DNA of 64,000 nt from Halomonas nitroreducens (lineage in GTDB: Bacteria; Pseudomonadota; Gammaproteobacteria; Pseudomonadales; Halomonadaceae), in NCBI RefSeq assembly GCF_003966155.1, contig NZ_RXNS01000012.1, positions 62,001 to 126,000 on the forward strand, in the 5' to 3' direction. The notes beneath the pieces were generated by a model. The model had not been told where the DNA came from. It did no database searches and saw only the letters and a list, made by a program, of their open reading frames with translations. This document shows, in pieces, positions 47,301-56,349 of this stretch. Numbering within the stretch: position 1 is the stretch's first letter; every line of letters begins with the position of its first letter. The translations under genes and the position numbers were made by a program.

Positions 47301-48749
47301 ATGAGCCTGCGCATGATCCTGCGCATCCTGGGTCTGCTGTTGATGATGTTCAGCCTGACCATGGCGCCGCCGATCCTGATCTCGCTGCTCTTCGGCGACG
47401 GCATGTGGGACGCCTTCGTGGTAGCGCTGACCATCACCGTGGTGACCGGGGCCATGATGTACCTGCCCAACCGCCATGCCCGCAAGGAGCTGCGGACCCG
47501 CGACGGCTTCCTGATCGCGGCCCTGTTCTGGAGCGTACTGGGCCTGTTCGGGGCGCTGCCGCTGATGCTCACCGGCGCCTCGGCCCTGTCGCCCACCGAC
47601 GCCGTCTTCGAGTCCTTCTCGGGGCTGACCACCACCGGCGCCACGGTGATCACCGGCATCGACCTGCTGCCCGAGGCGATCCTCTACTATCGTCAGCAGC
47701 TACAGTGGCTGGGCGGCATGGGGATCGTGGTACTGGCCGTGGCCATCCTGCCGACGCTGGGCGTTGGCGGCATGGCCCTGTACCGCACCGAGATCCCGGG
47801 ACCTCTCAAGGACTCCAAGCTGACCCCGCGCATCACCGAGACCGCCAAGGCGCTGTGGTACATCTATGCCACCCTGACCGTGACCTGCATGCTGGCCTAC
47901 ATGGCCGCGGGCATGAACTGGTTCGACGCCCTCGGCCACAGCTTCTCCACCGTGGCCATCGGCGGCTTCTCGACCCATGACGCCAGCATCGGTTACTACG
48001 ACAGCGCCGCCATCGAGCTGGTCTGCGTGTTCTTCCTGTTCATCTCGGCAATGAGCTACAGCCTGCATTTCCTGGCCTGGCGACAACGCAGCGTGGCACA
48101 TTACTTTCAGGACCCGGAGGCTCGCTTCCTGATGCTGTTCCTGGCGGGGCTGGTGACCATTACCGCGATCTCGCTGTGGCTCACCGAGATCTACGAGACC
48201 ACCCTGGGACTGCGCCATGCCCTGTTCGAGGTGGTCTCGATCGCCACCACCGCCGGCTTCGCCGTCGCCGACTTCTCGATCTGGCCCGGGGCCCTGCCCT
48301 TCCTGCTGTTCGTGACGGCCTTCGTCGGTGGCTGCTCGGGCTCCACCGGCGGTGGCATGAAGGTGATCCGCATCATCCTGATCCTCAAGCAGGGCATGCG
48401 CGAGGTAATGCGCCTGATCCACCCCAATGCGGTAATCACCGTGAAGATCGGCAAGGTCAGCGTGCCGGACGGCATCGCCCAGGCGGTGTGGGGCTTCTTC
48501 TCGGCCTACGTGATGCTGTTCTTCTTGATGCTGGTGGGCGTAATGGCCACCGGTGCCGACCAGGTCACTGCCTGGTCGACGGTGGGCTCGGCCCTCAACA
48601 ACCTGGGTCCGGCCCTCGGCGAGGCCAGCGCCCATTACGGCGATATGCCGATGCTGGCCAAGTGGATCCTGGTGCTGGCCATGCTGCTCGGCCGCCTGGA
48701 GATCTTCACCGTGCTGGTGCTGTTCACCCCCGCCTTCTGGCGCAAGTGA
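47301..48749 (+). CDS. trkH: Trk potassium uptake channel TrkH/TrkI
   Basis: The 482-residue membrane protein has the four pore-loop repeats of the SKT family, for example FSGLTTTGATVITGID, FSTVAIGGFSTHDASIGY, ATTAGFAVADFSIWPG and a final loop near LNNLGPALGEAS. It ends RLEIFTVLVLFTPAFWRK. In halophiles Trk is central to osmotic adaptation. The last 55 bases are repeated just after the stop. Confidence 0.95.
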   Translation: MSLRMILRILGLLLMMFSLTMAPPILISLLFGDGMWDAFVVALTITVVTGAMMYLPNRHARKELRTRDGFLIAALFWSVLGLFGALPLMLTGASALSPTDAVFESFSGLTTTGATVITGIDLLPEAILYYRQQLQWLGGMGIVVLAVAILPTLGVGGMALYRTEIPGPLKDSKLTPRITETAKALWYIYATLTVTCMLAYMAAGMNWFDALGHSFSTVAIGGFSTHDASIGYYDSAAIELVCVFFLFISAMSYSLHFLAWRQRSVAHYFQDPEARFLMLFLAGLVTITAISLWLTEIYETTLGLRHALFEVVSIATTAGFAVADFSIWPGALPFLLFVTAFVGGCSGSTGGGMKVIRIILILKQGMREVMRLIHPNAVITVKIGKVSVPDGIAQAVWGFFSAYVMLFFLMLVGVMATGADQVTAWSTVGSALNNLGPALGEASAHYGDMPMLAKWILVLAMLLGRLEIFTVLVLFTPAFWRK

Positions 48750-48820
48750 CAGGAGCCTATGCTGTCGCCTGGAGATCGTCACCGTGCTGGTGCTGTTCAC
48801 CCCGGCCTTCTGGCGCAAGT
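48693..48820 (+). repeat. Direct duplication of the trkH 3' end
   Basis: The segment 48693-48747, encoding RLEIFTVLVLFTPAFWRK, recurs at 48766-48820 with two base changes (ATCTTC to ATCGTC, CCCGCC to CCGGCC). Eighteen bases separate the copies. The second copy has no start codon of its own and runs into the leader of the next gene; it is a gene fragment. Confidence 0.92.
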
Positions 48821-48909
48821 CGCAAACCCCATGCAAGCGCCCGCGGCGGGTTTGCCCTCCGCCGGGCTTCGTGGATAATCGAGCCTCCACCCTCCAGACC
48901 CGAGCGTCC

Positions 48910-50145
48910 ATGACCGACACCCAGGACACCGCGACCGCCCCCAGGGAACAGGCCTCCCCCGGCGGCCCCTGCCGCACCATCGAGGTCGGCGAGACCCGAT
49001 ACACCCTGCTGGGGACCGCCCATGTCTCGGCGGAAAGCGCCGCGGAGGTCCGCTCGCTGATCGACTCCGGTGAGTTCGATGCGGTGGCCATCGAGCTGTG
49101 CGACTCGCGCCACCAGAACCTGGCCAACCCCGACGCCCTCGGCGAGCAGGACCTGTTCCAGATCTTTCGCCAGGGCAAGGCCGGCATGGTGGCCGCCAGC
49201 CTGGCACTGGGGGCCTTCCAGCAGCGGGTCGCCGAGCAGTCGGGCATCGAGCCCGGCGCCGAGATGCGCGCCGCCCTGGAGGAAACCCGCGCCCGCCGGC
49301 TGCCGCTGGTGCTGATCGACCGGGACGTGGGGGTAACCCTCAAGCGCATCTACCACAACGTCCCCTGGTGGCAGCGCTTCTCGCTGTTCTCGGGTCTGCT
49401 CGGCGGCGTGCTGTCCCGCCAGGACGTCTCCGCCGAGGACATCGAGCGGCTCAAGGAGGGCGATGTCCTGGAGTCCACCTTCAGCGAGTTCGCCGCCGAA
49501 TCCGAGACCCTCTACACGCCGCTGATCAGCGAGCGGGATCGCTACATGGTGCTGCGCCTGGCCGAGCAATGCCCGCCCGGTCGCTATCGGCACGTCCTGG
49601 TGGTGGTCGGCGCCGGCCACCTCAAGGGCATGGCCGAGCACCTGGCACAGCCACTGCCGGCGACCCCGACCCCTGAGCGCGAGGCCCTGGAGGTCACCCC
49701 ACCGCGATCCAAGATCTGGAAGGCCCTGCCCTGGGCCATCACCGTGCTGGTGCTGACCGGCTTCGCCATCGGCTTCTCGCGCAATACCGAGCTTGGCTGG
49801 CAGCTGGTGGCGGAATGGTTCGTGATCAATGGCGTGCTCTCCGGCGCGGCCACCCTGGTGGCCCTGGCGCACCCGGTGACCGTGGCCGCCACCGTGGTGG
49901 CCGCCCCCCTCACCTCGCTGAACCCTACCATTGGCGCCGGCTTCGTCGCCGCCGGGGTCGAGCTCGCCATGCGCAAGCCCAAGGTGCGCGACTTCGCCAC
50001 CCTGCGCCATGACGTTACCGAGCTGAAGGGCTGGTGGCGCAACCGGGTCTCGCGCACCCTGCTGGTCTTCCTCACCGCCACCCTCGGCTCCGCTGCCGGT
50101 ACCTGGATCGCCGGTTTCCGCATCGCCGGGACGCTGTTCGGCTGA
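48910..50145 (+). CDS. TraB/PrgY-type membrane protein
   Basis: The 411-residue protein begins with a TraB/GUMN-fold domain (about 20-240): YTLLGTAHVSAESAAEVRSL, DAVAIELCDSRHQNL, a later VLVVVGAGHLKGM with a conserved GxxH. About four C-terminal membrane segments follow (for example WAITVLVLTGFAIGF, VINGVLSGAATLVALAHPVT). Related PrgY inhibits a pheromone in Enterococcus, probably as a protease. The role here is unknown. Confidence 0.88.
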   Translation: MTDTQDTATAPREQASPGGPCRTIEVGETRYTLLGTAHVSAESAAEVRSLIDSGEFDAVAIELCDSRHQNLANPDALGEQDLFQIFRQGKAGMVAASLALGAFQQRVAEQSGIEPGAEMRAALEETRARRLPLVLIDRDVGVTLKRIYHNVPWWQRFSLFSGLLGGVLSRQDVSAEDIERLKEGDVLESTFSEFAAESETLYTPLISERDRYMVLRLAEQCPPGRYRHVLVVVGAGHLKGMAEHLAQPLPATPTPEREALEVTPPRSKIWKALPWAITVLVLTGFAIGFSRNTELGWQLVAEWFVINGVLSGAATLVALAHPVTVAATVVAAPLTSLNPTIGAGFVAAGVELAMRKPKVRDFATLRHDVTELKGWWRNRVSRTLLVFLTATLGSAAGTWIAGFRIAGTLFG

Positions 50146-50279
50146 CTCCCAGCATCGCTGGGCCTCTCGACGATCATGCCGTGGTGCCAGGGGCAGGACG
50201 CACGACTCACTGAGCGCGGGTCACCGCCTCTTCTTGCCGAAGGACCAGGACGCTCCGGGGACGAGCCGATGGCGGCTCG

Positions 50280-50297
50280 CCCCCCCCCCCCCCCCCC
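50280..50297 (+). repeat. Homopolymer of 18 C
   Basis: Eighteen C's follow a hairpin (CGAGCCG-ATGG-CGGCTCG). The tract is in the 344-base gap between the TraB-like gene and a cytochrome c gene. It could vary in length by slippage, or could mark a low-quality region. The rest of the gap (50146-50489) holds no gene. Confidence 0.8.
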
Positions 50298-50489
50298 AGA
50301 ACCTGCCCCCAGGCCATCGTTCGCTCCCCTTGGCGGTGGCACCTGACGCCGCTCAACGACCCTCGAGCGAGTCGCAGCCGGGTGATGGCTCAGGGGTCAG
50401 GGCTCGTCTACGTTGAAGAAAGATGTCCTCTGTCAGCGCAGAGACATCCACAACAACGACTCTATGCCTAGCATCGGAGGGGCGAGAAG

Positions 50490-50834
50490 ATGAAAGCGTA
50501 CATTGTATCCATGGCATCCAGCCTCCTGTTCCTGGGGAGCCTACCGGCCTTCTCGGACATGCATGCCGACATGCAACAGCTGGCAGAGGACAAGCAGTGC
50601 CTGAGCTGCCACGGCCGGACAGACGACACGCCACGGGCCCCGGGCTTCAAGAGCATCGCCGCGAAGTACTCGGACGGAGAGATGAGAGGCTATCTGGTCG
50701 ATGTGGTGATGTCGGGCGGCGAAGATCACTGGGGCTCCGCCACCATGCCGGAACCCGGCGAGAAGAGAGCCGAAGTGAGCGAGGAGGAAGCCCAGCAGCT
50801 GGTCGACTGGATTCTCGGCATGCACAAGGAATGA
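50490..50834 (+). CDS. Small periplasmic class I cytochrome c
   Basis: The 114-residue precursor has a signal peptide (about 1-22, ending LPAFSD), the haem motif CLSCH and the distal methionine in ATMPEPG. It begins MKAYIVSMASSLLFLGSLPA. It resembles cytochrome c551/c5-type electron carriers. It is a single gene, with no oxidase beside it. Confidence 0.88.
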   Translation: MKAYIVSMASSLLFLGSLPAFSDMHADMQQLAEDKQCLSCHGRTDDTPRAPGFKSIAAKYSDGEMRGYLVDVVMSGGEDHWGSATMPEPGEKRAEVSEEEAQQLVDWILGMHKE

Positions 50835-50932
50835 CCGCTTTTTGCCTTGCCACGGGACCAACGCGCCAGTCGGTGACGCTCGTAGTCTGACGGCCGAGAC
50901 GGACGCCCCCTATCAATCGGTCATTCGGAGCC

Positions 50933-51724
50933 TTAGCGCTGCGCGTCTCCGCGGCGCGCCAGCAGGCGTCGCATGGCGGCCGACGGCGTCTCGAGCTTCT
51001 CATGACGGCGACTGGCCGCATAGCTGTCGTTGAAGGCGTCGAAGTAGTCGTCAAGCAGGCCGGCGGCCTGGGTGTCGCCGGACTGCCGGAGCAGCTCCAC
51101 CGCCACCTCGGCAGTGCACAGGTGAGCGGCGGAGGCCGGCTTGCGCAGGCGGTAGCGAGTCAGCCGCTCGGTCGCCAGCGGCAGCACCGGCAGTTCGGCC
51201 AGGTAGGGGCTCTTGCGGAAGATCCGCCGGGCCTGGCGCCAGGTGCCGTCGAGAATGATGAACACGGGGATTCGGTCCTCCCCCTGGCGTTCGGCCACGG
51301 CATCCATTCCCACCACCCGGTGGGCGTAATCCTCGTGGTCGTCGGGAAAGATCACGAAGGGGGCATAGCGGGCATCGTCGAGCAGTGCCAGCAGGCGCGC
51401 ATCCGGGGCCGTACGGTACCAGGTGAAGACCTCGGTATCGGGGAGGACGTCACGGATCAGCCGCCCGGTGTTGGTGGGCTTGTGGTGCTCCAGGGGATGG
51501 GTCAGCAGCCACACCCGGGCCCGGCTCTGGGTCTCCAGCCGGTAGGGGCACAGGCAGTTGAGGGCCGGCAGGTTGCAGCCAGCGCAGCGCCTGACGAAGC
51601 TACCGCGGGCCTTGAACTCCCGTCGCGGCGGCCGCGGATGACCGGAACCCGGGTCGCGGGCCGGGTCCGTGACTGCGGGAGCGGCGTCGTCATGGAAAGG
51701 CGGGGGCTGGGTATCGTCCTGCAT
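50933..51724 (-). CDS. tapT: tRNA-uridine aminocarboxypropyltransferase (DTW domain)
   Basis: The 263-residue protein places acp3U at position 47 of tRNAs. It has the zinc cysteines CAGCNLPALNCLC, the signature DGTWRQARRIFRKSPYLA (DxTW) and the conserved end HEKLETPSAAMRRLLA region. The first 40 residues are a disordered extension and an internal start is possible. Confidence 0.88.
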   Translation of the reverse strand: MQDDTQPPPFHDDAAPAVTDPARDPGSGHPRPPRREFKARGSFVRRCAGCNLPALNCLCPYRLETQSRARVWLLTHPLEHHKPTNTGRLIRDVLPDTEVFTWYRTAPDARLLALLDDARYAPFVIFPDDHEDYAHRVVGMDAVAERQGEDRIPVFIILDGTWRQARRIFRKSPYLAELPVLPLATERLTRYRLRKPASAAHLCTAEVAVELLRQSGDTQAAGLLDDYFDAFNDSYAASRRHEKLETPSAAMRRLLARRGDAQR

Positions 51725-51781
51725 GCGTCATCGTCGGGCCGAGAGGGGCCGGCATTCTAGCACGTCGGGGGCAGCGGGACG

Positions 51782-52516
51782 TCAGTCAAGCAAGGTCTCC
51801 GGCAGCCACAGCCGACCCTCGCGCTGCCAGTGACGGACCAGCCGGGGCACTCCCTCGCCGGCGGGCCGGCTGATCCGCGTCACGCCCGGCGGGGCCAGGG
51901 CTCCCGCCTCGGGGTCGACCAGTACACAGGGCGCGTCCAGGGGGGCCTGATGGAGCAGTGAGGCGGCCGGCATCACGGCCAGCGAGGTGCCCACCACCAG
52001 CAGCAGGTCGGCCTCGGCGACGAGCGCGCAGGCATCGGCGAAGTGCGGCACGGCCTCACCGAACCACACCACGTCGGGACGCAGCTGGCTGCCCTTGTCG
52101 CAGACATCCCCCAGGCGAATCCCGCCCCGGCGCAGCGGATAGCACATGCGCGGGTCCACCGAGGAGCGGGCCTGGAAGATCTCGCCGTGCAGGTGGAGCA
52201 CCCGGCGGGAGCCCGCCCGCTCGTGGAGGTCGTCGATGTTCTGGGTGATCACGCTGACCCGGAAGCCACGGCGCTCGAGCTGTGCCAGGGCCTTGTGGGC
52301 GGCGTTGGGCCGGGCACGGCGCACCTGGTCGCGGCGGGCGTCATAGAAGCGCAGCACGCGCTCGGGGTCGCGGTCCCACGCCTCGGGGGTGGCGACGTCC
52401 TCGATGGGATGGTCGGCCCAGAGGCCATCGGCGGCGCGGAAGGTCTGGATGCCACTCTCGGCACTGATCCCGGCGCCGCTCAGCACCACCAGGTGGGGAG
52501 AAGTGTGGTCGCCCAT
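51782..52516 (-). CDS. cobB: NAD-dependent protein deacylase (sirtuin)
   Basis: The 244-residue sirtuin has GAGISAESGIQTFR, the catalytic His in LHLHGEIFQ, QNIDDLHERAG and the NAD-binding end VGTSLAVMPA. Tyr and Arg in RFYDARR suit class III (succinyl/malonyl) activity. The zinc site is reduced: only two cysteines (RMCYP and DVCDK) are left, as in a known subgroup. ATG 52516 is preferred because GAGG lies six bases upstream. It follows aceK. Confidence 0.9.
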   Translation of the reverse strand: MGDHTSPHLVVLSGAGISAESGIQTFRAADGLWADHPIEDVATPEAWDRDPERVLRFYDARRDQVRRARPNAAHKALAQLERRGFRVSVITQNIDDLHERAGSRRVLHLHGEIFQARSSVDPRMCYPLRRGGIRLGDVCDKGSQLRPDVVWFGEAVPHFADACALVAEADLLLVVGTSLAVMPAASLLHQAPLDAPCVLVDPEAGALAPPGVTRISRPAGEGVPRLVRHWQREGRLWLPETLLD

Positions 52517-52546
52517 CGACATCCTCGCTACGGCTGGGGAAGTGCG

Positions 52547-54292
52547 TCAGTAGACCAGGCCATTGTCGGCATCGGCGGCGAAGCGCTGCTTGTTGCGGTA
52601 CGGATAGACGTCGATGACGCGCCCATCGCGAATGGCCTGCTGCAGCCCCTTCCAGTAGTCGGCATCGAACAGCTCGGGATGCAAGGTGTAGAACAGCTTG
52701 CGCAGGCGCACGTCGGCGAACAGGAAGGGACCGAACTCCTCGGGGAAAATATCATTGGGTCCCACCGAGTACCAGGGCTCGTCGGCCAGCTCTTGCTCCG
52801 GGTACATCGGCTCGGGAATATGCCGGAAGTTGCATTCGGTGAGATAGCAGATCTCGTCGTAGTCGTAGAAGATCACCCGGCCGTGGCGAGTGACCCCGAA
52901 GTTCTTCAGCAGCATGTCGCCGGGGAAGATATTGGCCGCGGCGAGCTGCTTGATGGCATTGCCGTAGTCCTTGAGCACCGCCCGCGTCTCGGCCTCGTCG
53001 CACTCCTCCAGATAGAGGTTGAGCGGGGTCATCATGCGCTCGGTGTAGCAGTGCTCGATGATCACCTTGTCGCCGCGCAGGTAGACAGTGGAGGGGGCCA
53101 CCTCGAGCAGGTGCGCCAGGCATTCCGGGTCGAAGTGATCCTGCCGGGCGATGAAGTTCGAGAACTCCTGGGTATCGGCCATGCGCCCCACCCGGTCGTG
53201 ACGCTTGACCAGGCGGTATTTCTCGCGGACGTTCTCGTGGCTCATCTCCTTGGTGGGATCGAAGCGGTCCTTGATGATCTTGAACACCGTGCGGAAGGAC
53301 GGCAGCACGAACACCGCCATGACCATGCCACGCACCCCGGGGGCGATCACGAACCGGTCCTCGCGCTTGGCCACCTGGGTATTGAGGGCGCGGAAGAACT
53401 CGGTCTTGCCTTGCTTGTAGAAGCCGATGGCGGAATACAGCTCGCCCTGAGGCTTGTCGGGCATCACTTCCTGGAGGTAGTGAACGAACTCGCTGGGCAC
53501 CACGACCTTGACCTGGAAATAGGCCCGGGTGAAGGAAAAGATGATCGAGACCTCGTCGGGCTCGATGATCACGGTATCCAGGTGGAGTCCCTGGTCGGCC
53601 TCGTGGAGCACCGGCAGCACCAGCGGCACCTGCTCGCCGCCGCCGCGAATGCGGCCGACCAGGTAGGCGCCCTTGTTGCGGAAGAAGACGCTCTTGATCA
53701 GCTCCATCTCGGCCTCGGGAGCATCGAGGATCGCCGCGGGCAGCTGGCGGCGCAGGAAGTCGCCGCCCAGTGCCGCATCGCGTTCCAGGTCCTCGAAGGG
53801 CGTCTCGAAGGGCGCTTCGGCCAGGGCCCAGCGCAGGGCCTGCTCCCAGTCGTTGCCCACCGCCTGGCGCCGGCACAGCTGGAGCCCCGAGTGGTGGGCA
53901 GCAAAGGCTCGGGAGCTGTAGACGAACATCCAGTCATTGCGAATGTGCCGATGATGGAACAGCGAACAGAACATCGAGTTGAAGAAGGTCTCGGCCAGCT
54001 CGTAGTCGAGCCGCTGGCTGATCAGGTCGGCATAGTGGCGACGCGCCTCCCGCCAGGACTCGAAGTCGACCAGCAGGTCATCCGCGAAGGTCCGCTTGAG
54101 CCGCGCCAGGGTGACCTGGACCTTCTCGTCGTAGAGGTCGATCCGCTCCGCCGAAGCCTGCTGGGCCTCGCGCCAGGCGGCGTCCCGGAAGCGGCGGCTG
54201 GCATCGGCGGTGATCTCCTTGAACCGCGAGCGGTACTCGTCGAAGCCATGCAGGATGGTGGCGGCGAGGCGATAGGCGGGCGAATGTCTCAT
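52547..54292 (-). CDS. aceK: Isocitrate dehydrogenase kinase/phosphatase
   Basis: The 581-residue enzyme switches isocitrate dehydrogenase off and on by phosphorylation, sending isocitrate to the glyoxylate bypass. The ATP loop is VIAPGVRGMVMAVFVLPS. Kinase residues follow in FPGDMLLKNFGVTRHGRVIF and YDYDEICYL. GGAGGA supports ATG 54292. It is separate from aceA/aceB, as in other Halomonas-like genomes. Confidence 0.96.
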   Translation of the reverse strand: MRHSPAYRLAATILHGFDEYRSRFKEITADASRRFRDAAWREAQQASAERIDLYDEKVQVTLARLKRTFADDLLVDFESWREARRHYADLISQRLDYELAETFFNSMFCSLFHHRHIRNDWMFVYSSRAFAAHHSGLQLCRRQAVGNDWEQALRWALAEAPFETPFEDLERDAALGGDFLRRQLPAAILDAPEAEMELIKSVFFRNKGAYLVGRIRGGGEQVPLVLPVLHEADQGLHLDTVIIEPDEVSIIFSFTRAYFQVKVVVPSEFVHYLQEVMPDKPQGELYSAIGFYKQGKTEFFRALNTQVAKREDRFVIAPGVRGMVMAVFVLPSFRTVFKIIKDRFDPTKEMSHENVREKYRLVKRHDRVGRMADTQEFSNFIARQDHFDPECLAHLLEVAPSTVYLRGDKVIIEHCYTERMMTPLNLYLEECDEAETRAVLKDYGNAIKQLAAANIFPGDMLLKNFGVTRHGRVIFYDYDEICYLTECNFRHIPEPMYPEQELADEPWYSVGPNDIFPEEFGPFLFADVRLRKLFYTLHPELFDADYWKGLQQAIRDGRVIDVYPYRNKQRFAADADNGLVY

Positions 54293-54444
54293 GAGGTCCT
54301 CCAGGCAACAGCCGTCCAGCTTCGCGTATTTTCCCCACTGGCGCGAGCCGACCAAGGTGGGGCCCGCACCGTCAACCGTGATGACATCCGGGCCCGGGAC
54401 GGCGACAATGGCGCCCTCGTTGCCACCCGCCGATCGAGCACGCC

Positions 54445-55203
54445 ATGACGGAACCGCTACCCATCCTCTATCACGACGAGCACCTGGTCGCCGTGCACAA
54501 GCCGGCCGGGCTGCTGGTGCATCGCACCGCCCTGGCCCGGGGGGAGCGCCAGTTCCTGCTGCAGACCCTGCGCGATCAGCTCGGCCGGCGCGTCTATCCC
54601 GTGCACCGTCTCGACCGCCCCACCTCGGGGCTGATGGTCTTCGCCCTCTCGGCGGAGATGGCCACACGCCTGGCCGAGGCCTTCGAGCAACGCCGGGTGG
54701 AGAAGCGCTACCTGGCGGTGGTGCGCGGCGTGGGCCCCGGCGCCGCCCGCCTCGACTATGCCCTGCGCGAGGAGGATGGCCGGCGGCCCAAGGCCGAGAT
54801 GCCGGCCATGCCGGCGATCACGGAGGTGCGGCGGCTGGACAGCGTCGAGCTGCCGGTGCAGGTCGACCGCTATCCCCGAGCCCGCTACTCGCTGATGGAG
54901 GCCCGTCCCCTGACCGGTCGGCGCCACCAGATCCGTCGTCACCTGTCCCGGCGCGGCTACCCGATCATCGGCGATGCCAAGCATGGCAAGGGCAACCACA
55001 ACCGCTTCTTCGCCGAGCACCTGGACTGCGCCCGGCTGCTGCTCGCCGCCGTGGGCCTGACCTTCGAGCACCCCGTGGACGGCCGTCGCCTGGCGCTGGG
55101 CTGCGCCCTGGACGCCCCGATGACCGCCCTCTTCCAGCGCTTCGGCTGGTCGGGCCACCTGCCCGCGAACCACCGGCCGGACGCCACACCCGCCCTCGCC
55201 TGA
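54445..55203 (+). CDS. truC: tRNA pseudouridine(65) synthase TruC
   Basis: The 252-residue RluA-family enzyme carries the catalytic Asp in HRLDRPTSGLMVFAL. The TruC-type sequence DAKHGKGNHNRFFAEHL distinguishes it from RluA/RluC/RluD. It begins with LPILYHDEHLVAVHKPAGLL and has no S4 domain. It is divergent from aceK and followed by tcdA. Confidence 0.93.
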   Translation: MTEPLPILYHDEHLVAVHKPAGLLVHRTALARGERQFLLQTLRDQLGRRVYPVHRLDRPTSGLMVFALSAEMATRLAEAFEQRRVEKRYLAVVRGVGPGAARLDYALREEDGRRPKAEMPAMPAITEVRRLDSVELPVQVDRYPRARYSLMEARPLTGRRHQIRRHLSRRGYPIIGDAKHGKGNHNRFFAEHLDCARLLLAAVGLTFEHPVDGRRLALGCALDAPMTALFQRFGWSGHLPANHRPDATPALA

Positions 55204-55204
55204 C

Positions 55205-56041
55205 ATGCCATCGATGCCCATGACCGACACCCTGCTCCCTCCGTCCCCCCACGCGACCGATGACCACGAGCTGCGCTTCGGTGGCATCCGCCGCCTGTAT
55301 GGCACCCGTGCCCTGGCGCGCTTCCGCCGCGCCCACGTGGTGGTGGTGGGCGTGGGCGGCGTGGGCAGCTGGGCCGTGGAGGCCCTGGCGCGCTCCGGGA
55401 TCGGCCGGCTCACCCTGATCGACCTGGACGATGTCTGCGTCTCCAACGTCAACCGTCAGCTGCATGCCCTGGACGGCACCATCGGCCGCCCCAAGGTGGA
55501 GGTGCTGGCCGAGCGCTGCCGCGCCATCCAGCCGGGCATCGAGGTGGTGGCGGACAGCGCCTTCGTGACCCCGACCAATCTTGCCGACCGCCTGCCCGAG
55601 GATGCCGACCACCTGGTCGACGCCATCGACAGCGTGGTGGCCAAGGCGGCGCTGATCGCCTGGTGCAAGCGCCGCAAGCTGCCGATCACCGTCACCGGCG
55701 CCGCCGGGGGCCAGACCGACCCCACTCGCATTCGCGTGGCCGACCTGACGCGCACCGAGCACGACCCGCTGCTGGCCAAGGTCCGCGCCCGCCTGCGCCG
55801 GGACCACGGGTTCTCCCGCAACCCCAAGCGCCGCTTCTCGGTGGAGTGCGTCTATTCCGACGAGCAGTTGGTCTACCCCGGCGCCGACGGTGAGGTCTGC
55901 CTGCAGAAGCCGGGAGCCGGCGAGGCCACCCGCCTCGATTGCGCCTCGGGCTTCGGTGCCGCCACCTTCGTCACCGGCAGCTTCGGCTTCGTCGCTGCTT
56001 CCCGCACCCTGGCCCGCCTGGCCCGGGACGCCGCCCCCTGA
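55205..56041 (+). CDS. tcdA: tRNA threonylcarbamoyladenosine dehydratase
   Basis: The 278-residue E1-like enzyme makes cyclic t6A at position 37. The ATP-binding GxGxxG is VVVVGVGGVGSWAVEALARS, with LIDLDDVCVSNVNRQ after it. Several ATGs lie at the start; 55205 is used, and 55220 is an alternative. With truC and tsaC this window has several tRNA-modification genes. Confidence 0.94.
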   Translation: MPSMPMTDTLLPPSPHATDDHELRFGGIRRLYGTRALARFRRAHVVVVGVGGVGSWAVEALARSGIGRLTLIDLDDVCVSNVNRQLHALDGTIGRPKVEVLAERCRAIQPGIEVVADSAFVTPTNLADRLPEDADHLVDAIDSVVAKAALIAWCKRRKLPITVTGAAGGQTDPTRIRVADLTRTEHDPLLAKVRARLRRDHGFSRNPKRRFSVECVYSDEQLVYPGADGEVCLQKPGAGEATRLDCASGFGAATFVTGSFGFVAASRTLARLARDAAP

Positions 56042-56057
56042 CCCGAGGAGCCCGCAG

Positions 56058-56285
56058 ATGGAACCGCAACATCCCGTCCCCGGCATCTACCGCCACTACA
56101 AGGGACCGCTCTACGAGGTGATCGGCGTGGCCCACCACAGCGAGACCGAGGAACCGCTGGTGGCCTACCGCGCCCTTTACGGCGACTACGGCCTCTGGGT
56201 GCGACCGCTGTCGATGTTCATGGAGACCGTCGAGGTACAGGGCGAACCACTGCCGCGCTTCGCCCTGGAGAAGGCCTTTTCATGA
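56058..56285 (+). CDS. DUF1653 family protein
   Basis: The 75-residue protein GIYRHYKGPLYEVIGVAHHS and LVAYRALYGDYGLWVRPLSM is a clear match to DUF1653, a widespread small beta protein of unknown function. It follows tcdA by 16 bases after CCGAGGAG, so it is likely in the same transcript, which ends at the hairpin at 56296. Confidence 0.9.
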   Translation: MEPQHPVPGIYRHYKGPLYEVIGVAHHSETEEPLVAYRALYGDYGLWVRPLSMFMETVEVQGEPLPRFALEKAFS

Positions 56286-56295
56286 GGCCGACACG

Positions 56296-56323
56296 ACGAA
56301 GGCGCCCCGCGGGGCGCCTTCGT
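56296..56323. terminator. 14-bp perfect hairpin between DUF1653 gene and bfr
   Basis: ACGAAGGCGCCCCG and CGGGGCGCCTTCGT form a loopless-looking palindrome between two convergent genes. It has no T-run but is well placed as a bidirectional terminator. Confidence 0.65.
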
Positions 56324-56349
56324 GAGGAAACCGATGCCGTCCGGCGGGA

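Noticed and set aside
48757..50010. 417-codon minus-strand frame opposite the TraB-like gene
   Set aside because: The plus strand carries a clear TraB domain and membrane segments; the minus frame is Gly/His/Gln-rich shadow.
51782..52516. Reduced zinc site of the sirtuin as a sign of inactivity
   Set aside because: A known subgroup of CobB-like sirtuins has the same reduced cysteines, and all NAD-binding and catalytic residues are present.
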